10,987 nt of DNA from Sporomusaceae bacterium UBA1887 (GTDB lineage Bacteria > Bacillota > Negativicutes > Sporomusales > DSM-15969): the NCBI GenBank assembly GCA_002337925.1, contig DDHB01000054.1, positions 1 to 10,987 on the forward strand, in the 5' to 3' direction. The position numbers and the translations under genes are program-made. A model generated the notes under the pieces. It saw only the letters and a list, made by a program, of their open reading frames with translations, did no database searches and was not told where the DNA came from. Below are positions 1 to 7,357 of the stretch, piece by piece; the stretch's first letter is position 1, and each line of letters opens with the position of its first letter.

Positions 1-1
1 A

Positions 2-301
2 GCCTTTCTTGATCCTGATAAATTTGTTAATCAAATTACTAAGGTAGAACGGGCCAGGTTGTTAAAGCAGCTGCAGCATTTCGCTTTTACTATTACTCGG
101 ACCCGGCCGGTCAGCGAGGCTATTGTTACGGCAGGCGGAGTGAGCACAAAGGAAATTAATCCTGCTACGATGGAGTCGAAGCTTGTCAAAAATCTTTATT
201 TCGCTGGTGAAGGAATTGATATTGACGGTTATACCGGCGGTTATAATCTGCAAGCTGCTTTTTCTACCGGCTATGCTGCAGGCAAGGCAACTTCGGAATG
301 A
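2..301 (+). CDS. BaiN/HI0933-family NAD(P)/FAD-dependent oxidoreductase, C-terminal end (5' truncated by window)
   Basis: The reading frame is open from the first bases of the window, so the start lies upstream; about 99 C-terminal residues are visible. The tail carries the signature of the HI0933/YhiN/BaiN flavoprotein family: a TAGGVSTKEINPATMESK segment, then NLYFAGEGIDIDGYTGGYN, then LQAAFSTGYAAG before the stop. In this family the segment forms part of the FAD-binding fold at the C-terminal end, and complete proteins are roughly 400 residues. The family is cytoplasmic and FAD-bound. Characterised relatives reduce bile-acid intermediates, but the physiological substrate in most bacteria is unknown, so no specific reaction is claimed. 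The next gene starts 30 bases downstream, so the two may share a transcript. Family assignment is strong; function is open. Confidence 0.9.
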   Translation, partial: AFLDPDKFVNQITKVERARLLKQLQHFAFTITRTRPVSEAIVTAGGVSTKEINPATMESKLVKNLYFAGEGIDIDGYTGGYNLQAAFSTGYAAGKATSE

Positions 302-331
302 AATAAAACAATATAGTAAGAAGGTGAATAC

Positions 332-841
332 ATGCATAAAGGATCGGAATGGGGAGAAAAGTGGCTAATTCGTTTCGTTTTATTAGGCGTTTGTACGTTG
401 CTGTTAACCCAGATGGCTATGTTTAAAGAAGAGGCACGTCACTACCTGTCTAGAGTGGACAGGCTGGAAGGGGAGAAAGTATCTCTTGATTCTAATCTGT
501 ATGCAAGTAATTCACTAACTATCTCAGAACGTACGGTAGTAAGTAAGCAATTACCGAGTTTCCGTGAAAGCCGCAATTTGATTGTTAGAATGATTAAGCC
601 TGCTGGTGATGCACGCGTTTTCGCAACAATTAACGGGGAGAAAATGAGTGATTTCTCGCGTGGTGAGGTTAATTTAACGGTTTATGATGGCGATTATGTT
701 GAAATTGACTGTGCTGAGCTTAAAGCTCCTGCTCAGTTTGTGGTCACTGTCTCTGGCGGCAGCATGACTGCGCCGGTTGATGGTTTAGTTGTTGAAACAA
801 AAAACAATATCGGTACAATTGGAAAAATTAAGTTTAAGTAA
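332..841 (+). CDS. Uncharacterised 169-residue protein with one N-terminal membrane anchor
   Basis: I do not recognise this protein. The ATG start is preceded by an AAGAAGGTG ribosome binding site (about 318-326) at good spacing. Residues 1-10 are polar and charged, residues about 11-30 (WLIRFVLLGVCTLLLTQMAM) are a single hydrophobic helix, and residues about 31-55 are charged and helix-prone (EEARHYLSRVDRLEGEK), possibly a short coiled coil. The rest looks like a beta-rich globular domain (repeated VNLTVYDGDYVEIDC and FVVTVSGG type strands), which the anchor would place outside the cytoplasmic membrane. One cysteine lies near residue 131. There is no catalytic motif I can name. It sits between a flavoprotein gene and aroF, with 30 and 80 base gaps, so it may belong to either transcript. 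It is very likely a real gene; function unknown. Confidence 0.8.
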   Translation: MHKGSEWGEKWLIRFVLLGVCTLLLTQMAMFKEEARHYLSRVDRLEGEKVSLDSNLYASNSLTISERTVVSKQLPSFRESRNLIVRMIKPAGDARVFATINGEKMSDFSRGEVNLTVYDGDYVEIDCAELKAPAQFVVTVSGGSMTAPVDGLVVETKNNIGTIGKIKFK

Positions 842-921
842 AAACTGTACCTGGTAAAGGAATATAAGAAATAATACGGAATATTTTAGTATGCCTGGTT
901 GCCAGGGTTGAAAGGATTTAT

Positions 922-1932
922 ATGATCATTGTCATGCATGCTGCACCAGACCAACAAATCAAGCAAGTGCTCGAGGAACTCCGGTGCTTAGGCATAGAAG
1001 GGCATATCATCGAATGTTTTGACAGGACGATCATTACAGCAGAGGGTGAGGAGCTGCAGCAGAATAGGCAGCATTTTAGCGGTTTGCCAGGGGTTGAGAG
1101 CGTTCTTTTCATTACAACTCCATATAAACTGGTCAGCCGTCAATTTCGCGCTCAAACAAGCGTTATTTCCGTACGCAACGCAGCCTTTGGCAGTACATCT
1201 ATTCCTATCATTGCTGGTCCTTGTGCAATTGAGAGCTATGAACAACTATACGAAACTGCTGCTGCAGTCAAAAAAGCCGGAGCATGTATCTTAAGAGCAG
1301 GTACTTATAAGCCTCGTACCTCACCTTACAGCTTTCAGGGGCTGGAACGGGAGGGTCTTGGCATATTGCAGGCGGTTAGCAGGGAATTGGATATACCTGT
1401 TGTTTCGGAAGTAACTGATCCGCGTTTAGTGGAGGTCTTTTGCCAATCAGTTGACATATTGCAGATTGGTGCCCGTAATATGCAAAACTTTGCACTTCTT
1501 AAAGAAGTGGCACAAAGTAATAAACCGGTTTTGCTGAAAAGAGGACCTGCATCAACGATTGAAGAATGGTTATTAGCTGCAGAATACGTACTGGCAGGCG
1601 GAAATTCGCAAATTGTTTTATGTGAAAGGGGTATACGTACTTTTGAACCCTATACGCGTAATACTCTGGACTTGAATGCAATGGCCCTTGCAAAAGAGTT
1701 AAGCCATTTGCCCGTCATTGTTGATCCGAGTCATGGGACAGGCCAATGGAGTCTGGTAGGACCGATGTCCAAGGCTGCAATTGCGGCTGGAGCTGATGGA
1801 CTAGTAATAGAAGTACATCCCTGCCCGGCTAAAGCCTTGTCCGATGGACCTCAGTCACTGACGCCAAAACGCTTTGCATCTTTAATGGATGAGCTGCGGC
1901 TTTTGGCAAATGTGTCAAACAGACAGATCTAA
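922..1932 (+). CDS. aroF: 3-deoxy-7-phosphoheptulonate synthase (DAHP synthase), Thermotoga-like type with N-terminal regulatory domain
   Basis: Catalyses condensation of phosphoenolpyruvate with erythrose 4-phosphate to DAHP, the first committed step of the cytoplasmic shikimate pathway. The start ATG has AAAGGA (911-916) five bases upstream. Residues about 1-70 form a small domain (MIIVMHAAPDQQIKQVLEEL onward) like the ferredoxin-like domain of the Thermotoga maritima enzyme, where it mediates feedback inhibition by aromatic amino acids. The TIM-barrel domain follows: GPCAIES at 99-105, RAGTYKPRTSPYSFQG around K130, QIGARNMQN at 181-189, LLKRG with K206, and DPSHGTG with D268 and H271. C101 and H271 fit the family metal ligands. 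Length (336) matches this subtype and there is no chorismate mutase fusion. The closest downstream gene is cmk, 31 bases away. Feedback control by Tyr or Phe is inferred from the family. Confidence 0.95.
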   Translation: MIIVMHAAPDQQIKQVLEELRCLGIEGHIIECFDRTIITAEGEELQQNRQHFSGLPGVESVLFITTPYKLVSRQFRAQTSVISVRNAAFGSTSIPIIAGPCAIESYEQLYETAAAVKKAGACILRAGTYKPRTSPYSFQGLEREGLGILQAVSRELDIPVVSEVTDPRLVEVFCQSVDILQIGARNMQNFALLKEVAQSNKPVLLKRGPASTIEEWLLAAEYVLAGGNSQIVLCERGIRTFEPYTRNTLDLNAMALAKELSHLPVIVDPSHGTGQWSLVGPMSKAAIAAGADGLVIEVHPCPAKALSDGPQSLTPKRFASLMDELRLLANVSNRQI

Positions 1933-1963
1933 CTGAAGGATATTAGAAGAACCGGAGGACCGA

Positions 1964-2641
1964 ATGAAAAAATTAATTATTGCGATTGACGGACCAGCTG
2001 GTGCAGGGAAAAGTACTGTCGCCCAGATTGTTGCCCAGCGGTTAGGCTATACATATATTGATACGGGAGCGATGTACCGGGCTGTAACCTGGCAAGTTAT
2101 GCAGCACGATGTTGACTTTGGCGATGCTGATGCTATTCAAAAAATAGTATCTACCATTCAAATTGGGCTGCGGTACGTCAACGGCAAGATGCAGGTTACT
2201 GCTAACCAGGTGGATATAACGGAAGAGATCCGGCTTCCTGAAGTTTCCCGGGTGGTTTCTGAAGTAGCTAAACTGGTCGTAGTGCGAACTGCTATGCTTA
2301 CCTTGCAGCGGCAGATGGCGCAGAGTGGCGGAGTCGTTATGGACGGACGTGATATTGGCACTCATGTTTTGCCTAATGCAGACCTGAAAATATTTTTAAC
2401 AGCATCGATTGATGAGCGTGCCAGAAGAAGATGGCGTGAATTAGGAGACAAGGGAGTTCTTGTTGACTTAAATGCGTTACAGGAGGAGATTGCCAGCCGT
2501 GATAAAACTGACTCGGAAAGAGCAGTTGCACCTCTTGTACAGGCCGAAGATGCAATTTTACTAGATACAACAAAGTTATCCATTGAGGGCGCTGTTAACG
2601 AGATTCTTAGACTATGTGAGGAGAGGGGTAGAAGTGTATAA
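1964..2641 (+). CDS. cmk: Cytidylate kinase (CMP/dCMP kinase)
   Basis: Transfers phosphate from ATP to CMP or dCMP in the cytoplasm, feeding CTP, dCTP and the CDP-linked lipid pathway. The ATG is preceded by a consensus GGAGG (1954-1958), five bases away. The P-loop GPAGAGKS lies at residues 10-17, followed by DTGAMYRAVT at about 33-42 (nucleoside-binding region), the family-specific DGRDIGT at 127-133, and an arginine-rich lid (RARRRW) in the 150s. The length of 225 residues is typical of the family. The last eight bases overlap the start of plsC, a strong sign of translational coupling, and aroF lies 31 bases upstream. The cmk-plsC pairing is common in Firmicutes. No anomalies seen. Confidence 0.97.
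   Translation: MKKLIIAIDGPAGAGKSTVAQIVAQRLGYTYIDTGAMYRAVTWQVMQHDVDFGDADAIQKIVSTIQIGLRYVNGKMQVTANQVDITEEIRLPEVSRVVSEVAKLVVVRTAMLTLQRQMAQSGGVVMDGRDIGTHVLPNADLKIFLTASIDERARRRWRELGDKGVLVDLNALQEEIASRDKTDSERAVAPLVQAEDAILLDTTKLSIEGAVNEILRLCEERGRSV
2618..2628 (+). promoter_or_regulatory. Ribosome binding site that fixes the plsC start
   Basis: GAGGAGAGGGG lies inside the 3' end of cmk, 5 to 10 bases before a GTG at 2634. It supports that GTG over the upstream in-frame TTG at 2583, which would add 17 residues overlapping cmk and not resembling the family N-terminus. Confidence 0.75.
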
Positions 2642-3239
2642 CGTCGTCCGGGCATTATTTCGATTTGTTTTCATTGTTTTTTTTCGCTGGCGAATTGTTG
2701 GAATTGAAAATATTCCCGTTGGTGGAGCTGCAATCATTGCCGCAAATCATATTAGCAATTGGGATCCTCCGCTTATTGGTACTGCAATTCCCCGGCAGAT
2801 GCATTTTATGGCAAAAGAAGAGTTATTCAAAAATGCAGTGCTTAAGAGTATTATTAGTACGTTGGGTGCATTCCCGGTTAAGCGGGGTGCAGCAGATCGC
2901 AACGCAATTCGCACCGCAATAAATTTGTTAGAGGGCGGAAATATATTAGGCTTATTTCCGGAAGGAACGCGCAGCAAAAACGGAATGTTAGGTGAACCCG
3001 AACAGGGCTTAGCGATGATTGCAATTAAAACCGGAGCCCCCGTTATTCCGACAGCTATCATTGGCACAAATAAAGTGCTGAGTGCAACTTGTTGGTTTCC
3101 CCGTTTTGAAGTTCATTTTGCTAAACCAATACCTGTTGCCAAGGGAAAAGCAACAAAAGAGGACATTGCCGAGTTAAGTAATCTCATTATGCAAGAGATT
3201 GATGCGTTATTAAAAGATAATCAACGCCATTATAAATAA
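2634..3239 (+). CDS. plsC: 1-acyl-sn-glycerol-3-phosphate acyltransferase (PlsC family)
   Basis: Acylates lysophosphatidic acid to phosphatidic acid at the inner face of the cytoplasmic membrane. With the GTG start at 2634 the protein has 201 residues, normal for short Firmicutes PlsC proteins. A hydrophobic N-terminal stretch (residues about 7-17) probably contacts the membrane. The acyltransferase signature NHISNWD lies at 38-44 with the catalytic H39 and D44, and FPEGTRS at 108-114 is the glycerol-3-phosphate-binding motif. A later VIPTAIIGTNKV matches the conserved block IV region. The start codon overlaps the cmk stop (GTGTATAA), so translation is probably coupled. An intrinsic terminator 21 bases after the stop ends the unit. 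The family is clear; whether the physiological acyl donor is acyl-ACP or acyl-CoA cannot be read from sequence. Confidence 0.93.
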   Translation: MYNVVRALFRFVFIVFFRWRIVGIENIPVGGAAIIAANHISNWDPPLIGTAIPRQMHFMAKEELFKNAVLKSIISTLGAFPVKRGAADRNAIRTAINLLEGGNILGLFPEGTRSKNGMLGEPEQGLAMIAIKTGAPVIPTAIIGTNKVLSATCWFPRFEVHFAKPIPVAKGKATKEDIAELSNLIMQEIDALLKDNQRHYK

Positions 3240-3260
3240 TTAGACTAGGAAATAAGACCA

Positions 3261-3294
3261 ACAGCGGTATGGAAATGCCGCTGTTTTTATTTTG
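3261..3294 (+). terminator. Rho-independent terminator after plsC
   Basis: A ten-pair hairpin (3261-3270 with 3275-3284, one G-U pair) is closed by a GGAA loop, a GNRA-type tetraloop. It is followed at once by a T-rich run (TTTTTATTTT). It lies between plsC and the cstA promoter candidate, so it should end the aroF-cmk-plsC transcript. Confidence 0.9.
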
Positions 3295-3298
3295 CATA

Positions 3299-3327
3299 TT
3301 GTTTATCTAAGTGAAAAAAGATATACT
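3299..3327 (+). promoter_or_regulatory. Candidate sigma-A promoter for cstA
   Basis: TTGTTT (3299-3304) and TATACT (3322-3327) are separated by exactly 17 bases in an A/T-rich stretch. The -10 matches five of six consensus positions, the -35 only three. It lies directly after the plsC terminator and about 100 bases before the cstA start, leaving a leader of roughly 90 bases. Predicted by eye only. Confidence 0.45.
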
Positions 3328-3410
3328 GAAAAGTGAGAATAGTATGAAAAATATTAAAAGAGAGGTGAAATGTTAGTCGTGGTATTTAGTGCTAAGTAGA
3401 TTATCACCGA

Positions 3411-3416
3411 AAGGGG
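3411..3416 (+). promoter_or_regulatory. Ribosome binding site that fixes the cstA start
   Basis: AAGGGG lies eight bases before the GTG at 3425. The longer in-frame alternative starting with GTG at 3389 has no such site at proper spacing and would add twelve polar residues before the first membrane helix. Confidence 0.65.
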
Positions 3417-3424
3417 ACGATGAA

Positions 3425-5260
3425 GTGAATTCAATTTGGTTGCTTATCACTGCAGTCTGTGTATTTTTATTGGCCTACCGGTATTATTCAGCTTTTATCG
3501 CGGCAAAAGTGCTGGCACTTAATGATTCATATACTACGCCTGCTTATCGTTGTGAAGATGGCCGGGAATTTGTTCCGACGAATAAATGGGTTTTATTTGG
3601 CCATCACTTTGCGGCAATAGCCGGAGCAGGCCCGCTGGTCGGTCCGGTATTAGCTGCCCAGTATGGCTGGGGACCTGGTTTTGTATGGATTTTGCTTGGC
3701 TCTGTTTTTGCCGGAGCCGTACATGATTTTATTATCCTTTTTGCGTCCGTTCGGCATAATGGTCAGTCCCTGGCGGTCATTGCCCGTCGGGAAGTAGGTA
3801 CATTAACAGGCATTACCACATCGCTTTCTATATTATTTATTATTATTGTTGCTCTTGCCGGCTTGGCAATAGTAGTAGTAAATGCACTCTTTAAGAATTC
3901 GTGGGGTGTGTATACTATATTCATGACGATTCCTATTGCAATTGTCATTGGTCTTTATATGTTTAAAATTTCTCCCGGCTCAATTCGCTCAGGCTCCATC
4001 GTAGGGTTTATACTCGTAATGCTTGCTGTTATAACCGGGAATTACATTCCGAATTCTTCTTTTGCAGGCATATTTACGCTAACAAAAGAACAATTATCGA
4101 TTGCTCTTCCGCTATACGGTTTTATGGCTGCTGTTTTACCAGTATGGTTATTGCTGGCCCCCCGTGACTATCTCAGTTCTTATATGAAAATTGGAACTGT
4201 CCTTGCATTGGCACTGGGCATTGTTATCGTTCAGCCGGCAGTTAATGCCAACATGACACAGTTTATGAATGGAGGACCGATTATTCCAGGACCCTGGTGG
4301 CCCTATGTCTTTATTACCATTGCCTGTGGTGCTATTTCCGGTTTTCATTCTCTGATTAGCTCAGGAACGACACCAAAAATGCTTGAACTGGAAAGCCAGG
4401 CCAGGCTTATCGCCTATGGCGGAATGCTTACAGAAGGTTTTGTTGCTGTCATGGCTTTAATATCAGCTGTTGTGCTGCTGCCTGGTGATTTCTTCGCAAT
4501 TAATACTCCTGCAGCAGCTTTTGCCAAACTTAATATGCCAATCGTTGAATTGAATCAGCTTTCAGCCCTCGTCGGTATGGATGTAGCCCATCGTCCGGGC
4601 GGTGCCGTTTCTTTAGCTGTTGGCATGGCGCATATCTTTTCCAGTATTGGCGGGATGTCTCATCTGATGAGCTACTGGTACCAGTTTGCCATTATGTTTG
4701 AAGCATTGTTCATCTTGACTACAATTGATGCCGGTACCCGCGTTGCACGCTACATTCTTCAGGATATACTGGGTACCTATGTCTATGCACCGTTAAAACA
4801 GACCAATTGGTGGCCGGGAATTCTCTTTACCAGTGCTCTTGTTACGTTTGCCTGGGGATATTTGCTTTACAGCGGTGACGTAGCAAGTATTTGGCCGCTG
4901 TTTGGAGTCGCCAATCAATTACTGTCAGTTATCGCCTTAGCATTAGGTACGACGATTATCCTGAAAGTAGCTCCTAAAAAATCGTATGCTTGGGTAACAG
5001 CAGCGCCGCTTGCATTTCTGGCAGTAACTGTAATTACAGCTGGCATTCTCAATGTGGGGATGTTCTACCGGCGGGGTGACATGTTAGGCAATATTAACGG
5101 TACTGTTAGCATCGTATTAATTGTGCTTGTCATCATTACGCTGCTTGATTCGTTTAGAGCGTGGAACCAATTGCTGAAAAAAGATAAGCCTGAGGGAATG
5201 AATACTGAAATTCAGCATGTATGTGTATATAACGATACAAAACCTAATATACCAAGCTAA
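3425..5260 (+). CDS. cstA: CstA-family carbon starvation transporter (pyruvate/peptide permease)
   Basis: A polytopic inner-membrane transporter of 611 residues. Characterised enterobacterial members (CstA, BtsT) import pyruvate, and CstA was also linked to peptide use during carbon starvation; the substrate here is inferred. The protein begins MNSIWLLITAVCVFLLAYRY, as the family does, and carries GHHFAAIAGAGPLVGP from residue 59. This is followed by GWGPGFVWILLGSVFAGAVHD, a later VAHRPGGAVSLAVGMAHIF segment, and the C-terminal WPLFGVANQLLSVIALALG block. Many hydrophobic helices run through it. It is shorter than the roughly 700-residue E. coli proteins, as is usual for Gram-positive-type members. 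It stands alone: a terminator and promoter candidate precede it and a terminator follows it, so it is probably regulated separately from its housekeeping neighbours. No two-component regulator lies nearby. Confidence 0.93.
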   Translation: MNSIWLLITAVCVFLLAYRYYSAFIAAKVLALNDSYTTPAYRCEDGREFVPTNKWVLFGHHFAAIAGAGPLVGPVLAAQYGWGPGFVWILLGSVFAGAVHDFIILFASVRHNGQSLAVIARREVGTLTGITTSLSILFIIIVALAGLAIVVVNALFKNSWGVYTIFMTIPIAIVIGLYMFKISPGSIRSGSIVGFILVMLAVITGNYIPNSSFAGIFTLTKEQLSIALPLYGFMAAVLPVWLLLAPRDYLSSYMKIGTVLALALGIVIVQPAVNANMTQFMNGGPIIPGPWWPYVFITIACGAISGFHSLISSGTTPKMLELESQARLIAYGGMLTEGFVAVMALISAVVLLPGDFFAINTPAAAFAKLNMPIVELNQLSALVGMDVAHRPGGAVSLAVGMAHIFSSIGGMSHLMSYWYQFAIMFEALFILTTIDAGTRVARYILQDILGTYVYAPLKQTNWWPGILFTSALVTFAWGYLLYSGDVASIWPLFGVANQLLSVIALALGTTIILKVAPKKSYAWVTAAPLAFLAVTVITAGILNVGMFYRRGDMLGNINGTVSIVLIVLVIITLLDSFRAWNQLLKKDKPEGMNTEIQHVCVYNDTKPNIPS

Positions 5261-5276
5261 TAGTTGAGCAGAATAG

Positions 5277-5306
5277 GGAGAGAAGCACAGTGCTTCTCTC
5301 CTTTTT
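5277..5306 (+). terminator. Rho-independent terminator after cstA
   Basis: A perfect eleven-pair hairpin (5277-5287 with 5291-5301, three-base loop CAG) is followed by five T residues. It begins 17 bases after the cstA stop and isolates cstA from ispH. Confidence 0.92.
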
Positions 5307-5364
5307 AGTGCAATTTAAGAGGAATTACAAGCTTGTCAGCGAATAGCATACCATATTGAGAAAT

Positions 5365-5370
5365 AGGAGG
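5365..5370 (+). promoter_or_regulatory. Ribosome binding site that fixes the ispH start
   Basis: A full AGGAGG lies six bases before the ATG at 5377. A longer reading from TTG at 5356 would include this site within the coding region and displace the family N-terminus, so the ATG is preferred. The first IspH cysteine then falls at residue 12, as in the E. coli enzyme. Confidence 0.85.
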
Positions 5371-5376
5371 CCCGTT

Positions 5377-7344
5377 ATGCAAATACATTTGGCTGAACAT
5401 CGGGGCTTTTGCTACGGGGTAAAACGCGCCATTGAAACAGTAGAAAGGTGTATTGACTCAGGTGGGAAGGCACATACGTTAGGACCAATCATACATAACC
5501 CTCAAATGGTTAGCGAATTAGCAAAAAAAGGGGTATCTCCGGCTAAGGACCTTGATGAAATAGCTGAAGGTACTGTCATTATACGCTCTCATGGTGTGGG
5601 TCCACAAATTTATCAGGATGCCGAAGCTAAAAATCTGACAGTAGTCGATGCTACCTGCCCCCATGTGAAAAAAGCGCAGCAAGCTGCTTATGAGCTAATG
5701 AAAGAAGGGTATCCTGTTATTATAATAGGTGAGCGGGATCATCCGGAAGTAAAGAGTATTGTTTCCTGGACTCATGAACAGGCAGTGATTGTTGAGTCAA
5801 TAGACGATGCCGAGCGGCTCCCCTTTCAGCAGCGCCTGGGTGTTGTTGTACAGACGACATTCTCCGGTGAGCTGTTCGAACAAATACTGGCAATCGTCAA
5901 ACAAAAATGCACAGATATTCAGGTTAAAAGAACCATTTGTACGGCAACTGATCTGCGCCAGCAAGCTGCTGCGGCACTAGCCGTCAAAATGGATAGCATG
6001 GTGATTATAGGCGGCAAAAACAGTGCTAATACTGCTAGATTAGCCGAGGTTTGCCGGCAATCAGGCTGTCCGGTATATCATATTGAAACAGCAGACGAAT
6101 TAAAACCGGAATGGTTTAGCAACGACCTGCATGTTGGTGTTTCGGCAGGCGCGTCTACACCGGAGTGGATTATAGAGGAGGTTGTTCATCGAATGGAGCA
6201 GTTTAATCAGTCATTAACCGATTCCGTCAATCAGCTTACAAAAGGCAGTATCATTAAGGGGAAGGTAGTTAGTGTCCGTCAGGATGAAGTTTACGTTGAT
6301 ATTGGCTATAAAGCGGAGGGGATAATTGCATTAAGTGAATTAGCTTATCCGGTACCGGCCAATGCAGCTGAAATTGTAACTAAAGATCAGGAAATTGATG
6401 TTTATGTCCTGGATACCGACAGTGCAGATGATACCGTACGCCTGTCTAAAGTACAAGCCGATAAAATCATTACCTGGAGTAAGCTGGAAGCGGCTGCAAA
6501 AGAGGAAACTACACTTGAGTGTAAAGTGACTGAAGTTGTCAAAGGTGGGCTAGTTGTTTCGATCAATGGCATTCGCGGTTTTATACCGGCATCGCAGGCG
6601 GCTTTGCGGTTTGTTGATGATCTGGCCAGTTTTATTGGACAGACACTGACAGTGATACCAATAGAGCTGGATGAGCAGAAGCAGCGGGTTGTTCTGTCGC
6701 ACCGCAAAGTTCTGCAAGAGGAACAGCAAAAGAAAGAACAAGCGATTTTTGCTAAGCTCAAAGTAGGTGATGTAGTTCCGGGCGTAGTGCGCAGGCTAGT
6801 CGATTTTGGAGCTTTTGTTGACATCGGTGGCGTTGAAGGTTTAATTCATATTTCTGATTTGGCATGGCAGCGTGTGAAAACACCGTCAGAAATTTTGCAG
6901 ATTGATGATAAAATTGAAGTGTTTGTTTTGAAACTTGATCCTCAACTGAAAAAAATATCGCTAAGCTTGAAACAAATTCAGCAGGATCCCTGGCTGGAAC
7001 AGATCAAAAGCTTTTCAGAAGGACAAATCGTAGCCGGCACGGTAGTTAAAACAACAAAATTTGGGGCCTTTGTCAAACTCGCAAATGGAGTAGAGGGATT
7101 GGTTCATTTATCGGAACTGGCAGACAGACGAGTAGCCACTGCGGAAGAAGTTGTCCAGGCTGGCCAGGATATTAACGTTAAGATACTGGGAATAGATAAA
7201 GACAATAAACGTATCTCACTCAGTCTGATAAAAGCGCTGGAAGAAGCTGAGCGGGCTGAATACCAGGACTATTTAGGGGTACAGTCGGGCAGTGGGACTA
7301 CTATTGGAGATAAGCTTGGCCACTTGTTCGGTCGTAAACAGTAA
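5377..7344 (+). CDS. ispH: Bifunctional 4-hydroxy-3-methylbut-2-enyl diphosphate reductase / S1 RNA-binding protein (IspH-RpsA fusion)
   Basis: The N-terminal part (residues 1 to about 280) is IspH, the iron-sulfur enzyme that reduces HMBPP to IPP and DMAPP in the last step of the MEP isoprenoid pathway. Its three cluster-binding cysteines are present: C12 (GFCYGV), C94 (DATCPHVKK) and C188 (TICTATDLRQ). So are H40 (IIHNP), H72 (RSHG), H122 and E124 (ERDHPEV), T160-T161 (QTTFS) and a SAGASTPEW segment. Four S1 domains follow, at about 289-358, 379-446, 463-533 and 548-620. The third and fourth have the clearest S1 pattern (DFGAFVDIGGVEGLIHISDL and KFGAFVKLANGVEGLVHLSEL). Such fusions occur in Clostridia and Negativicutes, where the S1 part may serve as ribosomal protein S1. 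Total length is 655 residues. The start follows the cstA terminator by about 70 bases; TTGTCA at 5333 could be a -35, but no good -10 is spaced to it. The fni gene follows at 13 bases. Confidence 0.96.
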   Translation: MQIHLAEHRGFCYGVKRAIETVERCIDSGGKAHTLGPIIHNPQMVSELAKKGVSPAKDLDEIAEGTVIIRSHGVGPQIYQDAEAKNLTVVDATCPHVKKAQQAAYELMKEGYPVIIIGERDHPEVKSIVSWTHEQAVIVESIDDAERLPFQQRLGVVVQTTFSGELFEQILAIVKQKCTDIQVKRTICTATDLRQQAAAALAVKMDSMVIIGGKNSANTARLAEVCRQSGCPVYHIETADELKPEWFSNDLHVGVSAGASTPEWIIEEVVHRMEQFNQSLTDSVNQLTKGSIIKGKVVSVRQDEVYVDIGYKAEGIIALSELAYPVPANAAEIVTKDQEIDVYVLDTDSADDTVRLSKVQADKIITWSKLEAAAKEETTLECKVTEVVKGGLVVSINGIRGFIPASQAALRFVDDLASFIGQTLTVIPIELDEQKQRVVLSHRKVLQEEQQKKEQAIFAKLKVGDVVPGVVRRLVDFGAFVDIGGVEGLIHISDLAWQRVKTPSEILQIDDKIEVFVLKLDPQLKKISLSLKQIQQDPWLEQIKSFSEGQIVAGTVVKTTKFGAFVKLANGVEGLVHLSELADRRVATAEEVVQAGQDINVKILGIDKDNKRISLSLIKALEEAERAEYQDYLGVQSGSGTTIGDKLGHLFGRKQ

Positions 7345-7348
7345 GGAG
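7343..7348 (+). promoter_or_regulatory. Ribosome binding site for fni overlapping the ispH stop
   Basis: AAGGAG includes the last two bases of the ispH stop codon and lies nine bases before a TTG at 7358. It supports that TTG as the fni start over the longer frame open from 7292, and ties fni translation to arrival of ribosomes at the ispH stop. Confidence 0.7.
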
Positions 7349-7357
7349 CTGAAAGGG

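Noticed and set aside
894..906. Short inverted repeat CCTGG-TTG-CCAGG just before aroF
   Set aside because: Only five pairs, no T-run and no conserved neighbour; too short to call an operator, attenuator or terminator.
2583..2633. N-terminally extended plsC from TTG
   Set aside because: The extension lies wholly within cmk, has no family likeness, and a strong ribosome binding site points to the GTG at 2634.
5333..5361. Possible promoter for ispH (TTGTCA, with CATACCAT at 5347-5354 resembling a sigma-E -10)
   Set aside because: No -10 at suitable spacing from TTGTCA and no matching sigma-E -35; a sigma-E promoter would also be unexpected for a housekeeping gene.
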